A stretch of 64,000 nucleotides of DNA. Source: Tenacibaculum agarivorans. GTDB taxonomy: Bacteria; Bacteroidota; Bacteroidia; Flavobacteriales; Flavobacteriaceae. Within the stretch, counting starts at the first letter, position 1. Each line of letters starts with the position of its first letter. The DNA lies in contig NZ_MSMP01000005.1 of assembly GCF_001936575.1 (NCBI RefSeq), forward strand, positions 62,001-126,000, in the 5' to 3' direction. The notes under the pieces were generated by a model. The model was not told the origin of the DNA. It saw nothing but the letters and a program-made list of their open reading frames with translations, and ran no database searches. The position numbers were made by a program, and so were the translations under genes. Shown one piece after another: positions 36,375 to 44,733 of the stretch.

Positions 36375-37664
36375 ATGAACTTTAAAAAATCACAAAAACT
36401 ATATAATAAAGGGCTAGTAAATCTAGTTGGAGCTGTTAATTCACCTGTAAGAGCATTTGCTTCTGTAGGTGGTAATCCATTATTTATTGAAAAGGCGAAG
36501 GGAAGTAAAATAAAAGATGTAGACGGAAATTCATATGTAGATTTTGTTTTGTCATATGGTCCAATGATTTTGGGACATCGTCATAAAAAAGTTCAAAAAG
36601 CAATTGAAAAAGCATTAAAAAATGGATATTCATTTGGAGCCTCAACTGCTAATGAAATTAAATTGGCTAAGATAGTTTGTGATGCTTTTCCAGGTATGGA
36701 TAAAGTTCGTTTTGTAAACTCTGGTACTGAAGCCGTACTTAGTGGAATTCGTTTAGCAAGAGCTTATACAGGGAAAGATAAAATTATCAAGTTTGCAGGA
36801 TGTTACCATGGTCATCAAGATTCTTTATTAGTTGCTGCAGGCTCAGGTTTAGCTACTTTGAGTTTACCTGGAAGTAAAGGTGTACCAGAAGGAGCAGTAC
36901 AAAATACGTTAATAGCGAATTACAATGATCTTGATAGTGTTAAAGCTCATTTTGATAAGCATGATGATATCGCTGGTGTAATCATTGAACCAGTAGGTGG
37001 TAATATGGGAGTAGTTGTACCTCAAAATGATTTCTTAAAAGAGTTAAAGGATTTAGCGCATAAGAATGGTGCTGTTTTAATTGCTGATGAAGTAATGACT
37101 GGATTCCGTTCTAAATTTGGAGGAGCTCAGGAATTATTGGAAGTAGAAGCAGATATTACCTGTTTAGGAAAAGTTATCGGAGGAGGTTTTCCTGTAGGAG
37201 CTTACGGAGCAAGAAATGAAATCATGGAGAACGTAGCACCTTTAGGAGGAATGTATCAAGCAGGTACATTAAGTGGAAACCCAATAGCAATGGCTGCTGG
37301 AATTTCTACATTAACAGAATTAAAGAAACAAAACCCGTACGAAAAATTTAATAAGATAGCGGAAGAAATAGAAGAGTACTTACTATCTACTGCTAAAAAG
37401 TATGCTATTGAATTATCGGTTAATAGATTTGGTTCTATGATCAATCCATTTTTTACGAGCAAAAAAGTTACTAATTTTGAAGAAGCACAAACATCTGATA
37501 CCAAAAAGTTTGCAACTTTCTTTTGGGAAATGATTAAAAATGGTGTGTTTTTACCACCATCTCAATTTGAAGCTTGGTTTTTATCAAGTGCATTAAGTGA
37601 TAAAGATTTGAAGAAAACGAAACAAGCTATAGACAAAGCATTGAAAGCAGTTTCAGAAATGTAA
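36375..37664 (+). CDS. hemL: Glutamate-1-semialdehyde 2,1-aminomutase
   Basis: This PLP enzyme converts glutamate-1-semialdehyde to 5-aminolevulinate, the substrate of HemB. The 429-residue length is standard. It has FVNSGTEAVLSGIRLARAYT near 113 and FAGCYHGHQDSLLVAAGSG near 140. LIADEVMTGFR contains Asp238, which binds the PLP ring nitrogen, and CLGKVIGGGFPVGAYG contains the PLP Lys266. GGMYQAGTLSGNPIAMAAG is also conserved. It is positioned in the same operon as hemA, so product and consumer are made together. Confidence 0.97.
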   Translation: MNFKKSQKLYNKGLVNLVGAVNSPVRAFASVGGNPLFIEKAKGSKIKDVDGNSYVDFVLSYGPMILGHRHKKVQKAIEKALKNGYSFGASTANEIKLAKIVCDAFPGMDKVRFVNSGTEAVLSGIRLARAYTGKDKIIKFAGCYHGHQDSLLVAAGSGLATLSLPGSKGVPEGAVQNTLIANYNDLDSVKAHFDKHDDIAGVIIEPVGGNMGVVVPQNDFLKELKDLAHKNGAVLIADEVMTGFRSKFGGAQELLEVEADITCLGKVIGGGFPVGAYGARNEIMENVAPLGGMYQAGTLSGNPIAMAAGISTLTELKKQNPYEKFNKIAEEIEEYLLSTAKKYAIELSVNRFGSMINPFFTSKKVTNFEEAQTSDTKKFATFFWEMIKNGVFLPPSQFEAWFLSSALSDKDLKKTKQAIDKALKAVSEM

Positions 37665-37675
37665 AAAAATGAATC

Positions 37676-38140
37676 ATGAAATTACTAAGCTTAGCCTTAA
37701 CACTTCTTTTTTATGTATCATGTGCACAAAAAGTGGTAAATAATACGACAAATGAACAACTAGTGGTTCAGAATGTATACCAAGGAGTAATGGCAGGTAT
37801 GGAAGATGGAGGAGAGAAGGAAAATTTTGTTATTCAGTCTGTTAAAGAGTGGAAAGTTTTCTTAGCTAAGCTAGATGTAATGTATAAAATTTCAGAAGAG
37901 TTTGAAACAACCATAGATTTTTCAAAAAAAAGTGTAATTGTTGCCATAGATAGTGTAAGGAATACTACAGGTTATACGATTAAGATAAACGAAGTTTTAT
38001 CGAAAAATAAAACTTTGGATATTGTAATTAAAAGAACCGGTCCTAAACCAACAGATATGGTTGGTATGGCAATTACACAACCAATACATATAATTACAAT
38101 TAATAAAACAGACAAAAAGATAATTTTTGTCGAGGAATAA
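37676..38140 (+). CDS. PrcB-like lipoprotein (PrcB C-terminal domain)
   Basis: This 154-residue protein starts with [19 protein letters not shown], a lipoprotein-type signal with Cys16. The C-terminal half (about 80-150) fits the PrcB_C domain: [20 protein letters not shown], then [20 protein letters not shown] and [13 protein letters not shown]. PrcB is known as a subunit of an extracellular protease complex in Treponema. Homologs elsewhere have no known function. It lies between hemL (11 bases) and hemE (1 base), so it is transcribed with heme genes without an obvious functional reason. Confidence 0.7.
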   Translation: MKLLSLALTLLFYVSCAQKVVNNTTNEQLVVQNVYQGVMAGMEDGGEKENFVIQSVKEWKVFLAKLDVMYKISEEFETTIDFSKKSVIVAIDSVRNTTGYTIKINEVLSKNKTLDIVIKRTGPKPTDMVGMAITQPIHIITINKTDKKIIFVEE

Positions 38141-38141
38141 T

Positions 38142-39170
38142 ATGATAAAAAACGATTTATTTTTAAGAGCTTTAAAAGGAGAAACAGTAGATAGGCCACC
38201 AGTTTGGATGATGCGCCAAGCAGGGAGATATTTACCTGAATTCATGGAGATAAGAAAGAAATACGATTTCTTTACACGTTGTCGAACTCCAGAATTAGCT
38301 TCTGAAATAACAGTGCAACCTATTCGTAGGTATGGAATGGATGCAGCAATTTTATTTTCTGATATTTTAGTGGTACCACAAGCTATGAATGTTGAGGTAG
38401 AAATGAAACCAAATTTTGGACCGTATTTGCCAAATCCAATTCGTGATAGAAAAAGTTTAGACAATGTAATTATACCTGATGTTAATGAAGAACTTGGGTA
38501 TGTTATGGAGGCTATTAAGGCTACTAAAGAAAAGCTAAGTAATGAAATTCCATTAATAGGTTTTGCAGGTTCTCCATGGACTATTTTATGCTATATGGTA
38601 CAAGGACAAGGGTCTAAAAACTTTGATAAAGCAAAAGAATTTTGTTTTACACAACCAGTTTTGGCACACGAATTGCTTAAGAAGATAACGGATACCACAA
38701 TTGCCTATTTAAAGGCAAAAGTAAAAGCAGGTGTAGATGCTGTACAAATTTTTGATTCTTGGGGAGGAATGTTATCTCCAGTAGATTATCAAGAGTTTTC
38801 GTGGCAATACATTAATGACATAATTGAAGCGTTAAAAGATGAAGTTCCAGTTATAGCATTTGGTAAAGGGTGTTGGTTCGCCTTAAATGAAATGTCTAAG
38901 TCAGGAGCCTCAGCACTAGGAATAGATTGGACATGCTCTGCAAGAAACGCAAGATATTTAACAGGAGGAAATATTACTTTACAAGGTAATTTTGACCCTT
39001 CAAGATTGCTTTCTCCACCAGCTGAGATTAAAAAAATGGTGACAGAAATGATCAACAATTTTGGAAAGGATAAATATATTGTTAACTTAGGGCACGGGAT
39101 TTTACCTAATATTCCTTTAGAAAACGCAAAAGCATTTGTTGATGCGGTAAAAGAATATAAACCTGAATAA
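38142..39170 (+). CDS. hemE: Uroporphyrinogen decarboxylase
   Basis: It removes four acetate carboxyls from uroporphyrinogen III to give coproporphyrinogen III. ATG 38142 ([20 protein letters not shown]) was preferred over an upstream TTG because GAGGA precedes it and it matches the family start. The 342 residues contain [11 protein letters not shown] with Arg25 and Arg29 and [11 protein letters not shown] with catalytic Asp74. [30 protein letters not shown] and [20 protein letters not shown] follow. It is one base after the PrcB-like gene stop. Confidence 0.97.
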   Translation: MIKNDLFLRALKGETVDRPPVWMMRQAGRYLPEFMEIRKKYDFFTRCRTPELASEITVQPIRRYGMDAAILFSDILVVPQAMNVEVEMKPNFGPYLPNPIRDRKSLDNVIIPDVNEELGYVMEAIKATKEKLSNEIPLIGFAGSPWTILCYMVQGQGSKNFDKAKEFCFTQPVLAHELLKKITDTTIAYLKAKVKAGVDAVQIFDSWGGMLSPVDYQEFSWQYINDIIEALKDEVPVIAFGKGCWFALNEMSKSGASALGIDWTCSARNARYLTGGNITLQGNFDPSRLLSPPAEIKKMVTEMINNFGKDKYIVNLGHGILPNIPLENAKAFVDAVKEYKPE

Positions 39171-39178
39171 AAATTAAA

Positions 39179-39790
39179 ATGATAATTCCCATGAAAAGAA
39201 TAGTTACTTTACTATTAGTTATAGTATCATCAAGTAGTATGTTAGCACAAAGAACATATTACAATCAAGCAGTAAATAGTTGTGCAGGTAAATCGTCTGA
39301 AGAATTAATTAGTTGTATTAAAAATAGTTATTTATTAGACTACGATTTTAAAACAGACCAAGACAAATTAGTCAGTACTAAAGAAATTAAAAAACCGATA
39401 GTATTAATTACAGCAGCAACATGGTCAGCGCCTTGTTTTGGACAGGTACCTGCTCTAAATAGGATGGTGAAAAAATATCACGAACAAGTAGAGTTTATTA
39501 TGATTTTTTGGGATTCTAAAGATAAAATCAAAAGATTTCAAGACAAGTTAGATTCAAGAATTACGTTAATTCCTGCTGGGGCTGATGATAAAGTTGAGAA
39601 AGGAAACTTAGATATCAGTGGATTCGTTCACAAATTAGATTATCCTACAGCATATTTAATAGACAAAAATAAGAAGTTTTTAGATGTTAAAAGAGGTGCA
39701 GCCACTCCTTCTAAAACTATGAATTGGGATCAAGTTACAGATACAAATACTAAAGAATTAGAAACTTTTATTAGTCAAGTTATAAATTAA
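39179..39790 (+). CDS. Exported thioredoxin-fold protein lacking the first active-site cysteine
   Basis: The precursor is 203 residues from ATG 39179. ATG 39191 (MKRIVTLLLVIVSSSSMLAQ) gives a cleaner signal peptide and may be the true start. A thioredoxin-like domain follows with IVLITAATWSAPCFGQVPAL in the place of the usual WCxxC. The nucleophilic Cys is Ser and only the second Cys remains. LDYPTAYLIDKNKKFLDVKR has the cis-Pro region. Two more cysteines (NSCAGK and LISCIK) lie before the domain. It ends the hemA operon, before a strong terminator. A redox role for the remaining cysteines is unproven. Confidence 0.75.
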   Translation: MIIPMKRIVTLLLVIVSSSSMLAQRTYYNQAVNSCAGKSSEELISCIKNSYLLDYDFKTDQDKLVSTKEIKKPIVLITAATWSAPCFGQVPALNRMVKKYHEQVEFIMIFWDSKDKIKRFQDKLDSRITLIPAGADDKVEKGNLDISGFVHKLDYPTAYLIDKNKKFLDVKRGAATPSKTMNWDQVTDTNTKELETFISQVIN

Positions 39791-39812
39791 AGTTCTAATT
39801 ATTACAATATGT

Positions 39813-39846
39813 AAAACCTCTTTCTTAATTTTGAAAGAGGTTTTTT
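39813..39846 (+). terminator. Rho-independent terminator at the end of the hemA operon
   Basis: The stem AAAACCTCTTTC (39813-39824) pairs perfectly with GAAAGAGGTTTT (39833-39844), with an 8-base loop and a T-run, 22 bases after the thioredoxin-like gene stop. Confidence 0.9.
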
Positions 39847-39860
39847 ATTTTAATTAAGCT

Positions 39861-40589
39861 ATGATACAATCAGCCATAAACGCTATTAAAGCATATTTTG
39901 ATGCATTAGCCATCATTAAAAAATTGAATTTGTGGAAATATTTTTTTATTCCAGTAATTATAAGTGCAATAACAGCAATTGTTATTGGAACATTTTCCTA
40001 CTTTTTATCAGATGATTTAGGATATTACTTAGCTAAACTTTGGCCATGGGAATTTGGAAAAGAAACTTTTACAGCTATTGGTAATGTACTTAGTGGAATA
40101 GCCATTTTTGCCTTAGGTTTAATGTTATACAAGCATATAGTTTTAGCTTTAGCTTCTCCGTTTATGAGTCCTGTTTCTTTAAAAATAGAAGAACATTTGT
40201 ATGGCAAGCAACATCAACACAAGCCGAGTACCTTTTCAGAATCTTTGGCAAGAGGTATCAGAATTAGTGTCAGAAACATAGGTAAAGAATTACTATTAAC
40301 TATACCTATTTTACTACTAAGTTTTATTCCTGTAATAGGTCTTTTTTCATCGATCCTATTATTTTTAATACAAGCATATTATGCAGGATTTGGAAATATG
40401 GACTATACCTTAGAACGTCATTATAATTATAAAGATACAGTAGCATTTGTGCAAAAAAATAGAGGTACAGCAATAGGAAACGGAATCGTATTTATTCTTT
40501 TCTTATTAATTCCATTTGTTGGCGTACTGCTAGTTTTACCTTTTTCAGTAACAGCTGCTACTACACAAACACTTCGTAAAATAAGATAA
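39861..40589 (+). CDS. EI24 domain-containing membrane protein
   Basis: This 242-residue inner-membrane protein has the EI24/CysZ fold pattern. N-terminal amphipathic MIQSAINAIKAYFDALAIIK is followed by membrane helices near 27-48, 73-97, 146-180 and 208-232. The motif LYKHIVLALASPFMSPVSLK with KIEEHLYG is the EI24 core. Some family members (CysZ) import sulfate, but the ligand here is unknown. It starts after the hemA-operon terminator and reads alone. The ATG is 15 bases past the T-run. Confidence 0.85.
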   Translation: MIQSAINAIKAYFDALAIIKKLNLWKYFFIPVIISAITAIVIGTFSYFLSDDLGYYLAKLWPWEFGKETFTAIGNVLSGIAIFALGLMLYKHIVLALASPFMSPVSLKIEEHLYGKQHQHKPSTFSESLARGIRISVRNIGKELLLTIPILLLSFIPVIGLFSSILLFLIQAYYAGFGNMDYTLERHYNYKDTVAFVQKNRGTAIGNGIVFILFLLIPFVGVLLVLPFSVTAATTQTLRKIR

Positions 40590-40993
40590 GTTTTAACTCA
40601 ACAGTAATGTGTTAATTTGAAATTAATAACTAAAATTTTATGAAACGTTTGTAATGAGGTTTTATTAAAGGGAATTAGATCTATTGATAAGAATTTTTAA
40701 AAATCAAGGTAGCAGCATTGGAATTAAGATGAAAAGTTGTTTGAGCAACAGCGAGTTCTTTTCATCTGTGGCTGGAGTTACCGTAGTATTTTTTTATTCT
40801 TATCATAAATCTTGATTTTTGCTCCTTTGTATCAAGACAAAGGAGGGGGGGATTGATTTTTTTAAATAGCTTTTTTTAGCAAATTATTAAAGATTTTACT
40901 GGTAAGAATTTCTTTTTCAATATTTACGTTAAAATAGAAAAATAGAAAGTACGGTTCAAAAATTTTAGATCGTACTTTCTATACTTTTATATA
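40590..40993. other. 404-base intergenic region holding a structured repeat-like element
   Basis: No ORF is credible. The centre (40686-40845) contains nested inverted repeats, listed separately. The flanks are AT-rich, including a poly-T stretch at 40857-40863. The right flank near 40946-40985 has GAAAGTACG...CGTACTTTC, a hairpin (AGAAAGTACG with CGTACTTTCT) that may terminate the convergent trypsin-like gene on the minus strand. Confidence 0.55.
40686..40845. repeat. Structured non-coding element with several inverted repeats
   Basis: Hairpin 1: GATGAAAAG (40728-40736) pairs with CTTTTCATC (40758-40766). Hairpin 2: CTCCTTTGT (40822-40830) pairs with ACAAAGGAG (40837-40845). AAAAATCAAG (40699-40708) is complementary to CTTGATTTTT (40811-40820) and GATAAGAA (40686-40693) to TTCTTATC (40797-40804), in crossed order. 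A G-run (GGGGGGG) ends the element. It resembles dispersed intergenic elements I recall from other Flavobacteria. That memory was not checked. Confidence 0.5.
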
Positions 40994-41737
40994 TTACTTT
41001 ATTTTAGATAGAAATGAAATAATATTATCAACAGGAGTAATCTCTAACCAAGTTTCCTGCGTTTTATCATCTTTCCAACCAGAGGTTACTAAACCGACTA
41101 CTTTTCCTTTTTGATCAACTACGGGAGATCCACTTAAACCTCCTAAGCTTTTCGGTCCTTTTATTTGTAACAAAGAATGATAATTATTTTCGGTTTTATC
41201 AAATGTATATTCATATACACGTTGATTTCCTATACTATCTTTATACGTCCAACCGATAGCATATAAAGGTTCACCTTTTTGTAATGTAGAAGCTCTAAAT
41301 TTAAGAGGCTTATGATTTGTGGTATTCTCTTTAACAGAAAAGACTAACCAATCATTATATGTATTCCAATTAGTATTCATATAATTCCATGTTAAAGAAT
41401 CTTTCCTATTTGTATTTAATAGTTTATCAGTTATAATATATTGTGTACTATCGTTTTTAGGATGCATTTTCCATTCCTTTAAACTACCTTCAAAATCAAT
41501 AAATTTCATTTTATCATTTTTTGCAATAATTAAAATATGTTTAGCAGTTATGGCATATGTGGTATTGTTATAATCAACTAGAAAAGCGTTTGAAGCATTA
41601 GGATTATTGAACTTAGCATCCTTATAAGAAACATTATTGATTAATCCTATTGGTGTTTTTTGTAACCTTTGTGTTGTTGAACAATTACTAATTAACGTAA
41701 GTGTAAATATGATTGCTATAGCTTTAAATAATTTCAT
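40994..41737 (-). CDS. Trypsin-like serine peptidase lipoprotein
   Basis: This 247-residue lipoprotein has lipobox LISNC and Cys19. The mature domain shows a chymotrypsin-fold catalytic triad in order: His67 in YAITAKHILII, Asp129 in TYNDWLVFSV and Ser204 in GGLSGSPVVDQKGKVVGLVT. GPKSLGGLSGSP is the oxyanion loop. No PDZ domain follows, unlike DegP. It is probably anchored in the outer or inner membrane facing the periplasm or surface. The gene is monocistronic, convergent with the EI24 gene and divergent from the histidine kinase. Confidence 0.85.
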   Translation of the reverse strand: MKLFKAIAIIFTLTLISNCSTTQRLQKTPIGLINNVSYKDAKFNNPNASNAFLVDYNNTTYAITAKHILIIAKNDKMKFIDFEGSLKEWKMHPKNDSTQYIITDKLLNTNRKDSLTWNYMNTNWNTYNDWLVFSVKENTTNHKPLKFRASTLQKGEPLYAIGWTYKDSIGNQRVYEYTFDKTENNYHSLLQIKGPKSLGGLSGSPVVDQKGKVVGLVTSGWKDDKTQETWLEITPVDNIISFLSKIK

Positions 41738-41949
41738 ATGTTATTATTATAATACGATTTGTTTCAACTAATTTATAAAGTTAGCAAGCATCAATAATTT
41801 TAAAAAGATAAACAACTATTAAAAGAATACGTATGCTATGTTGTAGTATACTTTTACATTCTTATATAGTTAATACTGTTTTATCGATGCATTTTGGGTG
41901 TTTATCAATTTCTGAAATATACCGTATGTAAATTTAGTATATTTCCAAA

Positions 41950-42978
41950 ATGAACTTTATGAAGAAAAAAATAGTACAGCATATTCTTTTTTGGATAGGA
42001 ATTTTCTTGTTCTATATTTTCTCCTCTACAGATCCAGAATTATTTGAGCAAACAGTAATAACTACATTAGTGAAATTTCCGTTACTAATACTAGCCGCAT
42101 ATGCATTTAACTATTGGCAAGTTCCTTCGTATCTAAAACAAAAGAAATATATCAGTTTTGCAGTATCAATGCTAGGTGTAATTATCGTACTAGTCATTTT
42201 ATTTCGCTTTATAGGGTATTTTTATCTAGACCGTTTTTGTGCAGATGGACCATATCCTTTATTAAGTTTGGTCGATTTTCCTTTTTATATGCTATCCTTT
42301 CATTTTCCTGCGCTATTAATGTACTTCTATAAAGTCAATAAAGAACAAGAAATTAAGAAAGAGAAAATTTTTCAATTACAAAAAGAAAAAATCACAACAG
42401 AGCTTAAGTATTTAAAAGCGCAATTAAATCCTCATTTCTTATTTAATACCTTAAATAATTTATATTCTTATGTGCTTATAAAATCTCCCAAAGCTCCTGA
42501 TATGGTGCTACAACTTTCAGAAATTTTAGACTATATTTTATATAAAAGTCAACATGATTTTGTGGCATTAAGAGAAGAAATACAGATTATTGAAAATTAT
42601 TTAGCATTAGAACAAATTAAGTATGGAAATAGGATAACGATTAGTTTTGAAAAAGAAATTCAACATAAAGAATTAAAAATAACTCCATTATTACTTTTGT
42701 CTATAGTAGAAAATGCATTTAAGCATGGAGCTAGTGGTAGTATTGAAAAACCTACGATTAACATAAGTCTTAAAGAGTTAGATTCTACCATTGAATTTGT
42801 AGTATGGAATACTATAAGTGCTACTAAAAAAGATAATAAAACAGATAGTTATAAAAATGGAATTGGTCTTTCTAATATTCAGAGGCAATTGGATTTAATT
42901 TATCCAGAAAAACATGAGTTGATCACAGAAGAAACAGATTCATTTTTTAACCTTAGACTAACTTTAAAAATAGATTGA
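41950..42978 (+). CDS. LytS-type sensor histidine kinase
   Basis: This 342-residue membrane kinase has four membrane helices (about 8-25, 38-57, 69-92, 107-127). A short coiled-coil linker leads to the His_kinase domain (PF06580 type) with phospho-acceptor His162 in LKAQLNPHFLFNTLNNL. The ATPase part contains LLLLSIVENAFKHGASG (N box) and GIGLSNIQRQLDLIYPEKH (G box). Such kinases pair with LytTR regulators, and the next gene encodes one, 1 base downstream. ATG 41950 was kept, and ATG 41959 (MKKKIVQ) is an alternative start. Confidence 0.93.
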   Translation: MNFMKKKIVQHILFWIGIFLFYIFSSTDPELFEQTVITTLVKFPLLILAAYAFNYWQVPSYLKQKKYISFAVSMLGVIIVLVILFRFIGYFYLDRFCADGPYPLLSLVDFPFYMLSFHFPALLMYFYKVNKEQEIKKEKIFQLQKEKITTELKYLKAQLNPHFLFNTLNNLYSYVLIKSPKAPDMVLQLSEILDYILYKSQHDFVALREEIQIIENYLALEQIKYGNRITISFEKEIQHKELKITPLLLLSIVENAFKHGASGSIEKPTINISLKELDSTIEFVVWNTISATKKDNKTDSYKNGIGLSNIQRQLDLIYPEKHELITEETDSFFNLRLTLKID

Positions 42979-42979
42979 T

Positions 42980-43684
42980 ATGTTACGTTGTTTATTAGTA
43001 GATGATGAATCTCCTGCAATAGAATTGCTGCAAAATCATATAAACAAACTTAATGATATAACAATTGTAGCAAGTTGTTATAGTGCAATAGAAGCATTTG
43101 AAGTACTAAAAAAAGAACATATCGATCTGATATTCTTAGACATCGAAATGCCTGTATTAACAGGACTAGATTTTTTAAAAACAATTAAATCTCCTCCTAA
43201 AGTAATTATTACCACTGCATATAGAGAATATGCGATTGAAGGTTACGATTTAGATATCGTAGACTATTTGTTAAAACCTATTTCATTTGATCGTTTTATA
43301 AAAGCGATAGACCGTTATCATGAAAGAAGTAGTTTCATAAATAAACAAGTGGAGCCATCACAAATCAATGATAATTCGTTCTTTTATGTCAACATAAATA
43401 AGAAACACATAAAAATTATTTTTGAAGATATCCTATATATAGAAAGCCTAAAAGACTATGTTAGAATTCATACTAAAAACCAAAGGCTCATAGTAAAAAG
43501 TAACATAGGAAAAATAGCTACACAGTTGCCGAAACATCTCTTTTTGAGAACACATCGTTCTTACATTATATCCTTAGATAAAATAACAGCATTTACACAA
43601 AGAGATGTAGAAATAGGAAATATAGAAATTCCTATAGGTTCTAGTTATTTTAAGGAAGTGCAACAAGTGTTAACAAGAACTTAG
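42980..43684 (+). CDS. LytTR family response regulator
   Basis: This 234-residue regulator has an N-terminal receiver domain (LLVDDESPAIELL, phospho-acceptor Asp54 in LIFLDIEMPVLTGL, Lys in YLLKPISFDRF) and a C-terminal LytTR DNA-binding domain (about 130-232). The latter has ILYIESLKDYVRIHTKNQR and FLRTHRSYIISLDKITAF. It is one base after the kinase gene, forming a two-component system. Targets are unknown. The neighbours are a TPR lipoprotein and hemF downstream, which may or may not be regulated by it. Confidence 0.94.
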   Translation: MLRCLLVDDESPAIELLQNHINKLNDITIVASCYSAIEAFEVLKKEHIDLIFLDIEMPVLTGLDFLKTIKSPPKVIITTAYREYAIEGYDLDIVDYLLKPISFDRFIKAIDRYHERSSFINKQVEPSQINDNSFFYVNINKKHIKIIFEDILYIESLKDYVRIHTKNQRLIVKSNIGKIATQLPKHLFLRTHRSYIISLDKITAFTQRDVEIGNIEIPIGSSYFKEVQQVLTRT

Positions 43685-43791
43685 TCATATTAAAGGTATT
43701 CATATACTCTTACACTATCATGGTCTATTAAAGAAAAAATAGAGTTATATCTTCTATAATTTAGAGGTATGAATCTTAAAAAATAGATGAT

Positions 43792-44658
43792 ATGAATACC
43801 ATTAACATTATAAGTATAGTATTAATTTTTACTAATATTATTTCTTGTTCAATTGACAAAACAGAAAGAGAAAAAGAAGATGAATTTGTAAAAAAATATG
43901 CTCCAAAAGATTTAAATACTCATGGATTTACCTTAGCTGTTGATTCTAAAGTTCCTGAGGTACATCAATTACTTAACGATTTAGAAAAAAGTTTCTATTT
44001 CTATGGAGATAAAGAAGAATATGAAAAAAAAGCAGCCAGAATTAAAATGTTAGATCCTGATTATCCAAGTGGAGTTTTAATGGGCTCTTTTTATGAAACC
44101 GACGAAAATGAGTATAAGAAAAAAGTAACCAAGGCCTATGAACTATCAAAGAAATCTAGATTGCAATCAGAACGAGATCTAATACAAGCAGAATATTCAC
44201 TTTTAGTTGAAGAAGATTATCCAAAGGCACAAAAATACTTTCAAAAAGTGGTTGATATGTACCCAGATAGTGCAGCTGCTATATGGTCTTTAGGTATGGC
44301 TTATTATTACAGTAAAGAACACGATAAGGCTCTTGAGTGTTATAAAAAGAGTACTGAAATTATTCCAAATTTGCCAAAAGGTTATGAGTTTATGGCGGCC
44401 GTATATTACGATAAAAAAGAATATACTAAGGCATTAGAATATCTAAATAAAGCAATAGAGTATGGTGCAATTGCAAAAAACGATGTTTATTTTTCAGAGT
44501 TTGAGAATTACGTGTATTATAGAAATAAGCAATATGCTAAAGTTTTACAATCTGTTGAAAAAGCATTTACCTATGGAGAAATGTATAGGAATAGTGAAAA
44601 TTTAAAAGAAGTGTATCGTTTGTCTAAAATAAAGCTAGATAGTTTAGGAAAATTATAG
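43792..44658 (+). CDS. TPR repeat lipoprotein
   Basis: This 288-residue lipoprotein has lipobox IISC and Cys20. An acidic linker (DKTEREKEDEFVKKYAPKDL) follows. The second half holds TPR motifs, for example PKAQKYFQKVVDMYPDSAAA, IWSLGMAYYYSKEHDKALEC and YEFMAAVYYDKKEYTKALEY. TPR arrays mediate protein binding, and the partner is unknown. It lies 107 bases after the response regulator gene. The gap suggests a separate or loosely coupled transcript. Confidence 0.85.
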   Translation: MNTINIISIVLIFTNIISCSIDKTEREKEDEFVKKYAPKDLNTHGFTLAVDSKVPEVHQLLNDLEKSFYFYGDKEEYEKKAARIKMLDPDYPSGVLMGSFYETDENEYKKKVTKAYELSKKSRLQSERDLIQAEYSLLVEEDYPKAQKYFQKVVDMYPDSAAAIWSLGMAYYYSKEHDKALECYKKSTEIIPNLPKGYEFMAAVYYDKKEYTKALEYLNKAIEYGAIAKNDVYFSEFENYVYYRNKQYAKVLQSVEKAFTYGEMYRNSENLKEVYRLSKIKLDSLGKL

Positions 44659-44704
44659 TTTATATTTTATGGCGTAAGATTGAAATTACGTTCTTGATAA
44701 TAAT

Positions 44705-44712
44705 TACTTTTG
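44705..44712 (+). promoter_or_regulatory. Promoter of hemF (-7 element, with TTG -33)
   Basis: TACTTTTG matches TAnnTTTG, and TTG at 44680-44682 lies 22 bases upstream of it, close to the usual -33 spacing. This is the best-formed promoter in the window. It overlaps the upstream in-frame TTG at 44710, showing that the later ATG at 44734 is the true hemF start. Confidence 0.65.
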
Positions 44713-44733
44713 CGGTACAATAGAAATGAAAGA

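Noticed and set aside
37997-38464. 155-codon minus-strand ORF
   Set aside because: It lies antisense across the PrcB-like gene and hemE, which have clear family motifs.
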